Shown piece after piece: positions 52,142 through 61,030 of a stretch of DNA of 64,000 nucleotides; the stretch's first letter is position 1, and the number at the start of each line of letters is the position of its first letter. The translations under genes and the position numbers were made by a program. Origin of the DNA: Nocardioides dokdonensis FR1436 (GTDB lineage Bacteria > Actinomycetota > Actinomycetes > Propionibacteriales > Nocardioidaceae). Below the pieces are notes generated by a model. The model was not told the DNA's origin. It did no database searches and saw only the letters and a program-made list of their open reading frames with translations. The stretch spans positions 4,216,001 to 4,280,000 of the forward strand of contig NZ_CP015079.1 of NCBI RefSeq assembly GCF_001653335.1, in the 5' to 3' direction.

Positions 52142-52861
52142 GTGAACCAGACTCCCGCCGCCCACCCCGAGGCCCGACTCCTGGTCGTCGACGACGAGCC
52201 GAACATCGTGGAGCTGCTGGCCGCGAGCCTGCGCTTCTCGGGCTTCGAGGTGCGCACCGCCCCCGACGGGCGGGCCGCGCTGGAGCTGGCCCGCGAGTGG
52301 CGCCCCGACCTGGTGGTCCTCGACGTGATGATGCCCGACATGGACGGTTTCGAGGTGGTGCGCCGGCTGCGCTCGGAGGGCCGGTCGTGCCCGGTGCTGT
52401 TCCTCACCGCGCGCGACGGCGCCGAGGCGAAGGTGCAGGGGCTGACCCTGGGCGGCGACGACTACGTCACCAAGCCGTTCAGCCTCGAGGAGGTCGTGGC
52501 GCGCATCCGCGCGGTGCTGCGGCGTACGACGCAGGGCGCGTCGACGGTGTCGTCGACGCGGTTCCGCTTCGAGGACGTCGAGCTCGACGAGGATTCCCAC
52601 CAGACGTGGAAGGACGGGCGCGAGGTCACCCTCTCCCCCACCGAGTTCAAGCTGCTGCGCTACTTCCTGCAGAACCCCGGGCGAGTGCTGAGCAAGGCCC
52701 AGATCCTCGACCGGGTCTGGCAGTACGACTTCGGCGGCGACGCCAACGTGGTGGAGACGTATGTGTCCTACCTGCGGCGCAAGGTCGACACGACCGAACC
52801 GCGGCTGCTGCACACCGTGCGCGGCGTCGGCTACGTGCTGCGCGTGCCGAGCGGGTCCTGA
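52142..52861 (+). CDS. OmpR/PhoB-type response regulator
   Basis: A 239-residue regulator. Receiver: LLVVDDEPNIVELLAAS, phospho-acceptor Asp in VVLDVMMPDMDGF, Thr in FLTARDG and Lys in YVTKPFSLEEV. DNA-binding: LSPTEFKLLRYFLQNPGRVLS and YVSYLRRKVD, an OmpR winged helix. GTG at 52142; no strong ribosome site. The sensor kinase starts one base after its stop. Confidence 0.93.
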   Translation: MNQTPAAHPEARLLVVDDEPNIVELLAASLRFSGFEVRTAPDGRAALELAREWRPDLVVLDVMMPDMDGFEVVRRLRSEGRSCPVLFLTARDGAEAKVQGLTLGGDDYVTKPFSLEEVVARIRAVLRRTTQGASTVSSTRFRFEDVELDEDSHQTWKDGREVTLSPTEFKLLRYFLQNPGRVLSKAQILDRVWQYDFGGDANVVETYVSYLRRKVDTTEPRLLHTVRGVGYVLRVPSGS

Positions 52862-52862
52862 G

Positions 52863-54341
52863 GTGCGCGCCCTGGCTCGCCGGGTGCCACTGCGCCGGGC
52901 GCTGGTGGCGACCCTCCTGCTGGTGGTGACGCTGGCGCTGGTGGGGTCGGGCGTCGCCACCCATGCGGCGCTGCGCGGCTACCTGCTCGACCGGGTCGAC
53001 GACCAGCTCCGAGGTGCCGCCCCCCTCGTCGCCGACGGCACCGGCGCTCTCGTACGACCCGGGCGGCGCGGCGGGGCGGAGGCTCCCGAGAGCCGAGGCC
53101 CGCTGCCCAGCGCCTTCGTCGTGCAGGTCGTCGACGCCGACGGCGGGCTCGTGCTCGGCCCGACCAGCAACCTGGTCGACGACGAGCCGCTGCCCGACCT
53201 GCCCGACCTGCCCGATGACGGTGGGGCGTCGCGCTCGTTCACGGTCGCGGCGGTGGGCGGCGACGGGCAGTGGCGCGTCCGGGCGGTGCCGGTCACCCTC
53301 GACGACGGCACCGTCGGCACGCTGATGGTCGCGCAGAGCCTCGGCGACGTGCAGAGCATCCTGGACCGCCTGGTGCTGCTGCTGCTGGTCATCGGCGGCG
53401 TGACGGTCGCGGTGCTCGGCGCCGTCGGCTACCTGCTGGTGCGCGGCAGCCTCCGGCCGCTGCAGGACGTGGAGCGCACCGCCGCCGCGATCGCCGCGGG
53501 TGACCTGAGCGAACGGGTGCCGCACGCCGACTCCCGTTCCGAGGTCGGCCAGCTGGCGGCCGCCCTGAACGTGATGCTGGCCCAGATCGAGTCGGCGTTC
53601 GCCGAGCGGGAGGCCGGCGAGCTGGCCGCGCGCAGCTCCGAGGAGCGGATGCGCCGCTTCGTCGCCGACGCCAGCCACGAGCTGCGCACCCCGCTGACGA
53701 CGATCCGCGGCTTCGCCGAGCTCTACCGCCAAGGTGCGGTCAGCGACGACGACGGCGTACGCCGCCTGGTCGCGCGCATCGAGGGCGAGGCGGCCAGGAT
53801 GGGCCTGCTCGTCGAGGACCTCCTGCTCCTCGCACGGCTGGACCAGCAGCGACCCCTGGCCCGCGAGCCGGTGGACCTGCTGGCGCTGACCACCGAGGCG
53901 GTGGAGAGCGCCCGCGCCGTGGCCCCCGACCGGCCGGTGGTCCTCGAGGTCGGCGCGCTCGACGCTCTGCCCGTGGTCGTCGGCGACGCTCCCCGGCTGC
54001 GCCAGGTGCTCGACAACCTGCTCGGCAACGCTCTGCGGCACACACCCGCAGGCACCCGGGTCACGGTCTCGGTCGGCACCCGCCGCGGCGCCGGCGACGC
54101 ACCACCGTGGGTCGAGGTGGGGGTGGCCGACGAGGGCCCGGGCATGGGCGCCGCCGAGGCGGAGCGGGTCTTCGAGCGCTTCTACCGCGCCGACGAGTCC
54201 CGCAACCGCAGCGACGGCGGCACCGGCCTGGGCCTGGCGATCGCGAGCTCGCTGGTGCAGGCGCACGGCGGCTCCCTCGGCGTCGACACCGCGCCCGGGC
54301 GGGGGGCCCGGTTCAGGTTCGACCTGCCCACCGAGGAGTGA
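52863..54341 (+). CDS. sensor histidine kinase
   Basis: A 492-residue membrane kinase: helix 1 (ALVATLLLVVTLALVGSG), ~145-residue extracytoplasmic domain, helix 2 (LVLLLLVIGGVTVAVLG), HAMP, phospho-acceptor DASHELRTPLTTIRGFAEL, N-box DNLLGNALRHTP, G1 DEGPGMG and G2 GGTGLGLAI. Pairs with the response regulator; signal unknown, though the adjacent wall glycosyltransferases suggest an envelope cue (inference). Confidence 0.92.
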   Translation: MRALARRVPLRRALVATLLLVVTLALVGSGVATHAALRGYLLDRVDDQLRGAAPLVADGTGALVRPGRRGGAEAPESRGPLPSAFVVQVVDADGGLVLGPTSNLVDDEPLPDLPDLPDDGGASRSFTVAAVGGDGQWRVRAVPVTLDDGTVGTLMVAQSLGDVQSILDRLVLLLLVIGGVTVAVLGAVGYLLVRGSLRPLQDVERTAAAIAAGDLSERVPHADSRSEVGQLAAALNVMLAQIESAFAEREAGELAARSSEERMRRFVADASHELRTPLTTIRGFAELYRQGAVSDDDGVRRLVARIEGEAARMGLLVEDLLLLARLDQQRPLAREPVDLLALTTEAVESARAVAPDRPVVLEVGALDALPVVVGDAPRLRQVLDNLLGNALRHTPAGTRVTVSVGTRRGAGDAPPWVEVGVADEGPGMGAAEAERVFERFYRADESRNRSDGGTGLGLAIASSLVQAHGGSLGVDTAPGRGARFRFDLPTEE

Positions 54342-54353
54342 GCCGCGGCGCGG

Positions 54354-55343
54354 TCAGGCCCAGGGCTTCACCGGGTTGGGGAAGTGCCGGCCGGGGCTCT
54401 CGTCGGCCTCGGTGACGTCCCGCGGTGAGCCCACGAGCAGCGGGTCGGGCTCGCCCACGAGGTCGTGGTCCTTCGACGGGTAGTCGAACTGCGCCAGCAG
54501 CACCCGCATCGCCTCGAGCCGGGCCCGCTTCTTGTCGTTGGACTTGACCACCGTCCACGGTGCGTCGCCGGTGTGGGTGTGGAAGAACATCGCCTGCTTC
54601 GCGCTCGTGTAGGCCTCCCACTTGTCGAGGCTCGCGAGGTCGGTCGGCGAGAGCTTCCACTGCTTGACCGGGTCCTGGCCGCGGGCCTCGAAGCGCGCGA
54701 GCTGCTCGTCCTTGGAGACCGAGAACCACAGCTTGACCAGGTGCAGGCCCGAGCGCACGAGCATCCGCTCCAGCTCGGGGGTCTCCCGCATGAAGTTGAG
54801 GTACTCGGTCGGCGTGCAGTAGCCCATCACGCGCTCCACGCCGGCCCGGTTGTACCAGGACCGGTCGAACATCACGATCTCACCGCCGCTCGGCAGGTGC
54901 GGCACGTAGCGCTGGAAGTACCACTCGCTGCGCTCGCGCTCCGAGGGGACCCCCAGCGCCACCACGCGCGCGCCGCGGGGGTTGAGGTGCTCGCTGAACC
55001 GCTTGATGGCTCCCCCCTTGCCGGCCGCGTCCCGGCCCTCGAACAGCACGGCGACCTTGAGACCCGAGTCCTTCACGTGCGCCTGCAGCTTCAGCAGCTC
55101 GATCTGGAGCTTGCGCTTGGTCCGCTCGTACTCGCGGCGCCCCATCTTCTCCTCGTAGGGGTAGCCCTGCCGCCAGGCCGGCTCTCCCGCCGCGCGGGGC
55201 AGGTCGTCGAGCTCGGCGCCCTCGTCCCGCAGCGACTCGCTGAGGTCCATGATCTCGTCGAGCTCCTCGGCGTGCCCGGGGGCACCGGGCGGCGCGGGGG
55301 TGTCGGCGACGGCGCCGGCTGCAGGTGATCGCGTCGTGGTCAT
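54354..55343 (-). CDS. ppk2: polyphosphate kinase 2 (PPK2)
   Basis: A 329-residue cytosolic kinase using polyphosphate to phosphorylate nucleotides. Walker A is FEGRDAAGKGGAI, Walker B MFDRSWYNRAG, and the lid SERERSEWYFQRYVPHLP; WKLSPTDLASLDKWEAYTSAK and APWTVVKSNDKKRARL are standard PPK2 blocks. The ~70-residue N-terminal extension is Asp/Pro-rich. The ATG at 55343 has GGAG upstream; an ATG six codons earlier is possible. Confidence 0.92.
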   Translation of the reverse strand: MTTTRSPAAGAVADTPAPPGAPGHAEELDEIMDLSESLRDEGAELDDLPRAAGEPAWRQGYPYEEKMGRREYERTKRKLQIELLKLQAHVKDSGLKVAVLFEGRDAAGKGGAIKRFSEHLNPRGARVVALGVPSERERSEWYFQRYVPHLPSGGEIVMFDRSWYNRAGVERVMGYCTPTEYLNFMRETPELERMLVRSGLHLVKLWFSVSKDEQLARFEARGQDPVKQWKLSPTDLASLDKWEAYTSAKQAMFFHTHTGDAPWTVVKSNDKKRARLEAMRVLLAQFDYPSKDHDLVGEPDPLLVGSPRDVTEADESPGRHFPNPVKPWA

Positions 55344-55451
55344 GCGCTCCACACTGGTCACCTCAGCGACCCGACGTCAGGGACCTAGGTCCCGACCCGC
55401 CCGTGTCGAAGGCCTCGACGGCCGGTGCAGACCCTGGTGCGAGGATGAGGC

Positions 55452-56621
55452 ATGACCCCGACGTCGATGAGCTCCGGCACCGCCGACCCCACCCAGCGCA
55501 CCGGCAAGACCCCGCCGGCCCCGGTCTCGCTGCGCCTCGACGGCCGCGCGCTCCCCGTGGTCGGCACCGCCCGGGTCTACACCTGCGGGATCACGCCCTA
55601 CGACGTCACCCACCTCGGCCACGCCGCGACCTTCGTGTGGGCCGACGTGCTCACCTCGGTGCTGCAGTCGACCGGGGTCGACGTGCACGCCTGCCGCAAC
55701 ATCACCGACGTCGACGACGTGCTGACCACGGCGGCACGCGAGCGCGGGCGCTACTACGACGAGTTCGCGCTGGCGCAGGAGGCCGTCTTCGACCAGAGCA
55801 TGCGCGCCCTGCGGGTCGCGACCCCGGCCGCGTGCCCGCGCGCCCGCCACCACGTCGACGCGGTGCAGCAGCTCGCGCAGGGCCTGCTCGACGCGGGCGC
55901 GGCCTACGAGCGCGACCGGACCGTGTGGTTCCGCGGTGCACACGTGGTCGGGCAGGCCGGACTCGACCCCGAGCGGGCCCGCGCGCTCTCGACAGCGTTC
56001 GGCGACGAGCCGGACAGCGCCGACAAGGACCACCCGTTCGACGTGGCGGTGTGGCGCCCCTCCACCGAGGAGCACCCGGCCTGGCCGAGCCCGTGGGGCT
56101 GGGGACGCCCGGGCTGGCACGCGGAGTGCGCCGCGATGGCGCTGAACGTGCAGGGGTCCTCCGTCGACGTGCTCGTCGGTGGCGACGACCTGGTCTTCCC
56201 CCACCACGCCTACCAGGCCGCGATGGTCGAGGCCCTGACCGGCGTGACCCCCTTCGCGCGCTCCCTGCTGCACGTCGGCGAGGTCCGCCTCGACGGCGAG
56301 AAGATGGCGAAGTCCACCGGCAACCTCGTCCTGGTCGACGACGTGCTGCACACCTGCACCCCGGCCGCGCTGCGCACCCTCATCGTCGACCGCGACCACC
56401 GCGAGCCGTGGAGCTTCGAGACCGCCGACCTGCACGGCGCCGAGGCCCGCCTCGAACGCCTGTACGCCGCCGCGGGACGCGGCGGGGCCACCCCGGCCGC
56501 GGTCGCGGCGGCCACCGCTCCCCTGCTCGACGGCCTCGACGTGCGCACCGCCCTCGACGTCGCCGAGAGCGAGGGCGGCGAGGCCGCCCGTCGCGTGGTC
56601 CAGCTGCTGCGGCTGGGCTGA
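55452..56621 (+). CDS. MshC-like mycothiol cysteine ligase / CysRS paralogue
   Basis: A 389-residue class-I aminoacyl-adenylating enzyme. YTCGITPYDVTHLGHAATFVW is the HIGH-type region with zinc Cys; GWHAECAAMAL is the second zinc block; KMAKSTGNLVLV is the KMSKS loop (Ala for Ser). Length and lack of the tRNA-binding tail fit MshC, which joins Cys to GlcN-Ins in mycothiol synthesis, but a second MshC-like paralogue is also possible. The ATG has GAGGATGAGG upstream. Confidence 0.8.
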   Translation: MTPTSMSSGTADPTQRTGKTPPAPVSLRLDGRALPVVGTARVYTCGITPYDVTHLGHAATFVWADVLTSVLQSTGVDVHACRNITDVDDVLTTAARERGRYYDEFALAQEAVFDQSMRALRVATPAACPRARHHVDAVQQLAQGLLDAGAAYERDRTVWFRGAHVVGQAGLDPERARALSTAFGDEPDSADKDHPFDVAVWRPSTEEHPAWPSPWGWGRPGWHAECAAMALNVQGSSVDVLVGGDDLVFPHHAYQAAMVEALTGVTPFARSLLHVGEVRLDGEKMAKSTGNLVLVDDVLHTCTPAALRTLIVDRDHREPWSFETADLHGAEARLERLYAAAGRGGATPAAVAAATAPLLDGLDVRTALDVAESEGGEAARRVVQLLRLG

Positions 56622-56660
56622 GGCCGGCCCGAGCCCGGCCCGAGCCCGGCCCGGGCCGCC

Positions 56661-57824
56661 TCAGGCCACGGCGTACGGCGGGTCGCTGCGGCGGCCCTGG
56701 AAGGCCAGGATCGCCGGGTTGACGACCCGCCCGTCGCGGATCTCGATCGCCTTGCTCAGGGTCTCGTTGGCGTCCCATGCCGCCGACCCCTCGAGGACCG
56801 GTCGCAGGAAGGGCATCAGCGCGTTGCTGTTCTCCCAGGTCGCCGAGCTCCACAGGTACGACGGGCTGTGGTCGACCGCGTAGTAGACCACGTCGGGACC
56901 GACCCGGAAGGACGGCTCGTCGAAGGTCGTGGGCCGGGCCCAGCTGAAGCCCATGCCGAGGTCGCACGAGACGTCCACGATGACGCTGCCGGGCCGGAAG
57001 GCCGTCAGGTCCTCGGTCTGGAGGTAGGTCAGCGGGTCGGCGGTGTCCTGCAGGGTGCAGTTGACGACGATGTCGTTCTCGGCCAGGTAGGCCGCCAACG
57101 GCTCGCGCCCGCGTTCGGTGATCACGTGCGTCAGCCGCTTGCCGTCGGGATCGTGGTGCATCTGCCGGATCCGCACCGAGTGGATCGGTGAACCGACGGC
57201 CGCGACCTCCCGGTTGGTGAGCACGGCGACCTCGTGCACGCCGAGCGCGTTGAGGGCCGTGACGGCTCCGCGTGCCGTCGCGCCGAACCCGATCACCACC
57301 GCACTGAGCCGGCGCCCGTAGTGACCGGTCAGCCCGGCGATCTCGAGGGCGTGCAGCACCGAGGCGTAGCCGGCGATCTCGTTGTTCTTGTGGAAGACGT
57401 GCAGCCCGAACCGGCCCTCACGGGTCCAGTGGTTCATCGCCTCGAAGGCCATCAGGGTCAGCCCGCGATCGATCGCCAGCTGGGTCATCTCGGTGTCCTG
57501 GACGCAGTGCGGCCAGCCCCACAGGACCTGGCCGGCGCTGAGCGCGGCCACGTCCTCGAGCTGCGGCTTGGGCAGCAGCACGACGTCCGAGGTCGCCAGG
57601 ATCTCCTCGCGGCTCGCGAACCCGGCCACCCACGGAGCCAGGGACGCGGCGGTGGCGCCGAATCGCCGGCCGTACCCGTGCTCGAGGGTGATCCGGGCAC
57701 CGAGGTCCGCGTCGAGGAGCGCGAGGTGGTCCGGGTGCAGCGGCAACCGGTGCTCGTTCTCCTTCGCCGACGAGGCGATGACACCCAGCGTCAGGGGTGC
57801 CGAGGTGGACCGACCGCCCGTCAC
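56661..57824 (-). CDS. N5-(carboxyethyl)ornithine-synthase-like / alanine-dehydrogenase-fold enzyme
   Basis: A 387-residue dehydrogenase. Early KENEHRLPLHPDHLALLD and WGWPHCVQDTEMTQLAIDRG, then HNNEIAGYASVLHALEIAG-like and the Rossmann VVIGFGATARGAVTALNALG (about residue 180), with VIVDVSCDLGMGF later. This matches the N5-(carboxyethyl)ornithine synthase branch of the AlaDH/PNT family, which reductively condenses an amino acid with a keto acid. GTG at 57824 overlaps the small upstream gene (GTGA). Confidence 0.78.
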   Translation of the reverse strand: MTGGRSTSAPLTLGVIASSAKENEHRLPLHPDHLALLDADLGARITLEHGYGRRFGATAASLAPWVAGFASREEILATSDVVLLPKPQLEDVAALSAGQVLWGWPHCVQDTEMTQLAIDRGLTLMAFEAMNHWTREGRFGLHVFHKNNEIAGYASVLHALEIAGLTGHYGRRLSAVVIGFGATARGAVTALNALGVHEVAVLTNREVAAVGSPIHSVRIRQMHHDPDGKRLTHVITERGREPLAAYLAENDIVVNCTLQDTADPLTYLQTEDLTAFRPGSVIVDVSCDLGMGFSWARPTTFDEPSFRVGPDVVYYAVDHSPSYLWSSATWENSNALMPFLRPVLEGSAAWDANETLSKAIEIRDGRVVNPAILAFQGRRSDPPYAVA

Positions 57825-57955
57825 TTGCCCTTCGAGGGGTTGATCTTGTCGGCCACGGCGCCCACTGCGGCGTCGCCGCGCTTGGCGGCCCGCTTCTCCT
57901 TGATGGACTTGCCGGCCTTCTTCGTCATCTTCTGACGGGGGGACTTGTCGCTCAT
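57821..57955 (-). CDS. 44-residue basic protein
   Basis: A lysine/arginine-rich protein, MSDKSPRQKMTKKAGKSIKE..., ending INPSKGK. Similar short basic proteins occur in actinobacteria, function unknown (from memory). AAAGGA lies before the ATG. Translationally coupled to the carboxyethylornithine-synthase-like gene, so it may be just a coupling leader or an independent nucleic-acid-binding peptide. Confidence 0.65.
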   Translation of the reverse strand: MSDKSPRQKMTKKAGKSIKEKRAAKRGDAAVGAVADKINPSKGK

Positions 57956-58057
57956 GGCGCATCCTTTGGGAGGGAGCCTGAACAGCTCCGTCATACGACA
58001 GTACGCCTCCCCGGGAAGTACCGCCCGGCGCCCCGAGTACACGGGTCTGCGATGTCC

Positions 58058-58063
58058 TAGTCT
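58058..58063 (+). promoter_or_regulatory. -10 box TAGTCT, leaderless promoter of epimerase-like gene
   Basis: TAGTCT, seven bases, GTG at 58071. Confidence 0.5.
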
Positions 58064-58070
58064 CGGGTGC

Positions 58071-58889
58071 GTGGACCCCGACGTGCTCTTGATCGGCTGC
58101 GGTGACCTCGGGTCCCGCATCGGACTCCGACTGGCCGAGCGGGGACACTGCGTCCTCGGCCTGCGGCGACATGCGGATCGCGTGCCGCCGCCCCTGCGGG
58201 GTCTCTCCGTCGACCTGACCCAGGACGTCCCGCGGCTGCCCGACCTCGCTCTGCGCTACCTCGTCGTCGCCCTGACCGCGCGACCCCGCAGCGAGGACGC
58301 CTACCGGGCGACGTACGTCGACGGCATGCGGCGCGCCCTCGACGCCGTCGAGGCTGCCGGCCAGCAGCCGGTCCGAGCGGTGCTGGTCTCCTCGACCGGC
58401 GTGCACGGCGAGGAGCCCGACGACGCCCTGGTCGACGAGAGCCACCCGCCGTCACCGAAGGACGGCCCCGCGCGGGTGCTGGTGGAGGCCGAGCGGCTCT
58501 TCGCCTCCCGGCTGCCCGGTGGCACCGTGCTGCGCTGCTCGGGCCTGTACGGCGGCGACCGGGCACGGCTGGTCGACCGCGTCCGGGCCGGCGACGTGGG
58601 CGATCCCGACCGCTGGACCAACCGGATCCACCGCGACGACGCCGCGGCCGCGGTCGTGCACCTGCTCACCCGGGCGGCGGACCCTGAGCCGGTCTACCTC
58701 GGCAACGACGACGAGCCGGCGCTGATGGGCGACGTTGCGGCCGAGATCGCCGAGCAGCTGGGCGTGGACCCTCCGCCCGTGGGCGAGCGCGCGCGGGCGC
58801 ACGGCAAGCGCATCTCCAACCTCCGGCTCCGGGCGACCGGCTGGGTGCCGGAGTACCCCACCTACCGCGAGGGGTACGCCGACCTGTGA
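58071..58889 (+). CDS. NAD-dependent epimerase/dehydratase-like (YeeZ-type) protein
   Basis: A 272-residue Rossmann protein: LLIGCGDLGSRIGLRLAERGH (NAD-binding, residues ~6-26), VLVSSTGVHGE, RCSGLYGGDR and WTNRIHRDDAAAAVVHLL. Extended-SDR subfamily like YeeZ; the usual YxxxK is not obvious, so catalytic activity is uncertain. GTG start supported by the TAGTCT box. Confidence 0.82.
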   Translation: MDPDVLLIGCGDLGSRIGLRLAERGHCVLGLRRHADRVPPPLRGLSVDLTQDVPRLPDLALRYLVVALTARPRSEDAYRATYVDGMRRALDAVEAAGQQPVRAVLVSSTGVHGEEPDDALVDESHPPSPKDGPARVLVEAERLFASRLPGGTVLRCSGLYGGDRARLVDRVRAGDVGDPDRWTNRIHRDDAAAAVVHLLTRAADPEPVYLGNDDEPALMGDVAAEIAEQLGVDPPPVGERARAHGKRISNLRLRATGWVPEYPTYREGYADL

Positions 58890-58899
58890 GCCGGCGGGC

Positions 58900-59160
58900 T
58901 CAGTCGGCGTCCAGGTCCTGCGCCACCAGGGCGGCGATCACGGCGACGTCGGCCTCGACGTCGCCGCTCACCTCGACCGCATCTCCGTGCCCGGCTCCCA
59001 GCGTCATGATGAGGAGCGACGACCCTGCGTCCACGCCCTCGCTGCCGGGCAGTCCGATGAGGACCTCGGAGTCGAGGTCTCCTGCGGCCTCGGCGATGAT
59101 CGCGGCCGGGCGGGCGTGCAGGCCGACGGTCGAGCCGACCGTGACGGTGGTGGTGGGCAT
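58900..59160 (-). CDS. ptsH: phosphocarrier protein HPr
   Basis: An 86-residue PTS phosphocarrier. GLHARPAAIIAEA holds the phospho-His (about residue 15). MTLGAGHGD is near the regulatory-serine region. Takes phosphate from enzyme I (61031-62731). AAGGAGC precedes the ATG. 36 bases downstream of the fruK-like gene, same operon. Confidence 0.93.
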   Translation of the reverse strand: MPTTTVTVGSTVGLHARPAAIIAEAAGDLDSEVLIGLPGSEGVDAGSSLLIMTLGAGHGDAVEVSGDVEADVAVIAALVAQDLDAD

Positions 59161-59196
59161 GTGCTGCTCCTTCGGGTCGGGCGGTGTGTTCAGGAC

Positions 59197-60180
59197 CTAC
59201 GCGGGGTGCACCAGGTGCGGGAGCCGGCGTACGACGACGCGGTCCGGGTGCACGTGGCTACGTCGGGGGATGGTGGTGCCGGGCAGACCGGCGGCAGCGC
59301 TGCCGTAGGCGACGGCGAGCGCGAGCCGGGCCGCCGGTTCCAGGTCGTGCAGGGCCCCGAGCAGGTAGCCGAACAGGCTGGAGTCGCCCGCACCGACGGT
59401 GCTGACGACCTCGATCTCGGGCGCAGCGGCGTGCCAGGCACCCCCCTCGGTGACCAGGACGGCGCCCTGGCCGCCCAGCGTGGCCAGCACGGTCTCGACG
59501 CCCCGGTCGAGGAGCCGCTGCGCTGCCTGGGCAGCGGCCGCGGGGTCGGACTCGAGGTCCTCCGGGTCCGCGCCGGTCAACGACGCGAGCTCCTCGCCGT
59601 TGGGCTTCATCACGTGTGGCGCAGCTGTCTCGAGCTGGTCGACCAGGGCCTGCAGCGGTGCGTCGCTGGTGTCGACGGCGATCTTGGTGCGCTCCCGCAG
59701 CATGGCGACGAGGTCGGCGTACCACCCGAGCGGCGCCCCCGGGGGCAGCGATCCGGCGAGGACCATCCAGTCCGCCCGCTCGGCCAGGTCGCCCAGCGTG
59801 TCGGCCAGCGCGTCCAGGCAGGTGCCCGTGACCGGGGGGCCGGGGCTGTTGAGCTTGGTGGTCGTCCCGTCCGGCTCGGTGAGGGCGAGGTTGACCCGCA
59901 CGGCCCCGGGGCCAGGCACCAGGCTGTAGGGGATCCCGGCCGAGGACAGCAGGTGCACGAAGGGGTCGTCGGGTCCGGCCGGCAGGACCGCGACGGTGTC
60001 GACGTCCGCCGCGAGACAGGCACGGGAGATGTTGACGCCCTTCCCGCCGGCCTGCGAGGTGACCGACTCGAGCCGGTGCACCGCACCCCGCTCGAGCGGA
60101 CCGGCGAGCGTCCCGGTGCGGTCGATGCTGGGGTTGGGGGTGAGCGTGACGATGCAGGACCGAGCACCTGGCGTGCTCAT
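59197..60180 (-). CDS. fruK: 1-phosphofructokinase (PfkB family)
   Basis: A 327-residue sugar kinase. TPNPSIDRTGTL at the start, SQAGGKGVNISRACLAADV (sugar-binding), MKPNGEELASLTG and VSTVGAGDSSLFGYLLG, the PfkB signature with the catalytic Asp. It phosphorylates fructose-1-phosphate or a related sugar phosphate. Overlaps the DeoR stop by four bases; HPr follows. Confidence 0.9.
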   Translation of the reverse strand: MSTPGARSCIVTLTPNPSIDRTGTLAGPLERGAVHRLESVTSQAGGKGVNISRACLAADVDTVAVLPAGPDDPFVHLLSSAGIPYSLVPGPGAVRVNLALTEPDGTTTKLNSPGPPVTGTCLDALADTLGDLAERADWMVLAGSLPPGAPLGWYADLVAMLRERTKIAVDTSDAPLQALVDQLETAAPHVMKPNGEELASLTGADPEDLESDPAAAAQAAQRLLDRGVETVLATLGGQGAVLVTEGGAWHAAAPEIEVVSTVGAGDSSLFGYLLGALHDLEPAARLALAVAYGSAAAGLPGTTIPRRSHVHPDRVVVRRLPHLVHPA

Positions 60181-60944
60181 GCGACGATCACCTCGATGCC
60201 GAGCGACTCCAGCTCGTCGCGGTAGTCAGCGGTGATGCCGGCGTCGGTGACCAGGCAGTCGACGTCGTCCAGGGTGGCGAAGCGGATCGCCGACTCCTTG
60301 TCGAACTTGCTCGAGTCCGCCAGCACGACCACCCGTCGGGCCGAGGCGACCAGGGCGCTCTTCGTCGCCGCCTCGTCGCTGTCGGGCGTGGACAGACCGT
60401 GGTCCCGGCTGAGTGCGTTGGTGCCGAGGAACACGGTGTCGGCCCGCACCCGGTCGAGGGCCGCGACGCACTCGGCACCCACCGCGGCCTGGGTGGTGGC
60501 CCGCACCCGGCCCGGCAGGAGGTGGAGCTCGACCTGGGGGTGGTTCACGAGCCGGCCCGCCACGGGCACGGCATGGGTGAAGACCGTCAGCCGGCTCACG
60601 TGCGGGATCATCGAGGCCAGGCGGGCCGTCGTGCTGCCGGCGTCGATGAGCAGCGTCGAGCCGTCCGGCGGCAGCTGGCTCAGGGCCGCCCGGGCGATGG
60701 CGTCCTTGAGGTCGGTGTTGATCGCGGCCCGTTCGCTGAGCTCGGACTCGATGGTGCTCAAGGACCCTGCCGGCACCGCCCCGCCGTGCACCCGGCGGAC
60801 CAACCCGAGCCGCTCGAGCTGGGACAGGTCGCGGCGCACCGTCTCGGTCGTCACGGCATACGCTTCGGCCAGCGCGACCACGGAGAGCCGACGCTCCTGC
60901 TCCACCAGTCGCACCATGGCCTGCTGTCGCTCTTCTGCATACAT
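60177..60944 (-). CDS. DeoR-family regulator (FruR-like)
   Basis: A 255-residue regulator. HTH: LSVVALAEAYAVTTETVRRDLSQLERLGLVRRVHGGAV; sugar-phosphate-sensing domain: LLIDAGSTTARLASMIP, LGTNALSRDHGLSTPDSDEA, VLADSSKFDKESAIRFATLDDVD. It represses the fructose-PTS operon, most likely responding to a sugar phosphate. Divergent from ptsI with a shared promoter region. Confidence 0.92.
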   Translation of the reverse strand: MYAEERQQAMVRLVEQERRLSVVALAEAYAVTTETVRRDLSQLERLGLVRRVHGGAVPAGSLSTIESELSERAAINTDLKDAIARAALSQLPPDGSTLLIDAGSTTARLASMIPHVSRLTVFTHAVPVAGRLVNHPQVELHLLPGRVRATTQAAVGAECVAALDRVRADTVFLGTNALSRDHGLSTPDSDEAATKSALVASARRVVVLADSSKFDKESAIRFATLDDVDCLVTDAGITADYRDELESLGIEVIVA

Positions 60945-60987
60945 GGAGACGCTCTCTTTCAGTCTTTGTGCATGTTGTTCTATGCCC

Positions 60988-60997
60988 GATTGTGTTG
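60988..60997 (+). promoter_or_regulatory. GATTGTGTTG motif, candidate DeoR half-site
   Basis: It overlaps the -35 region of ptsI (TTGCTT at 60996-61001, 17 bases from TACCGT). The similar GATTATGTTG occurs at 63976-63985, upstream of the dehydrogenase gene. Confidence 0.4.
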
Positions 60998-61018
60998 CTT
61001 GTCAAGGTCGAAGCGGGC

Positions 61019-61024
61019 TACCGT
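61019..61024 (+). promoter_or_regulatory. -10 box TACCGT, leaderless promoter of ptsI
   Basis: TACCGT, six bases, GTG at 61031, with TTGCTT 17 bases upstream. It favours the GTG at 61031 over the GTG two codons earlier. Confidence 0.55.
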
Positions 61025-61030
61025 GTGAGG

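Noticed and set aside
56622..56660. Terminator between the MshC-like and carboxyethylornithine-synthase-like genes
   Set aside because: The sequence is a short tandem GGCCCGAGCCC repeat that can fold in several ways, with no T-run; I cannot support a specific hairpin.
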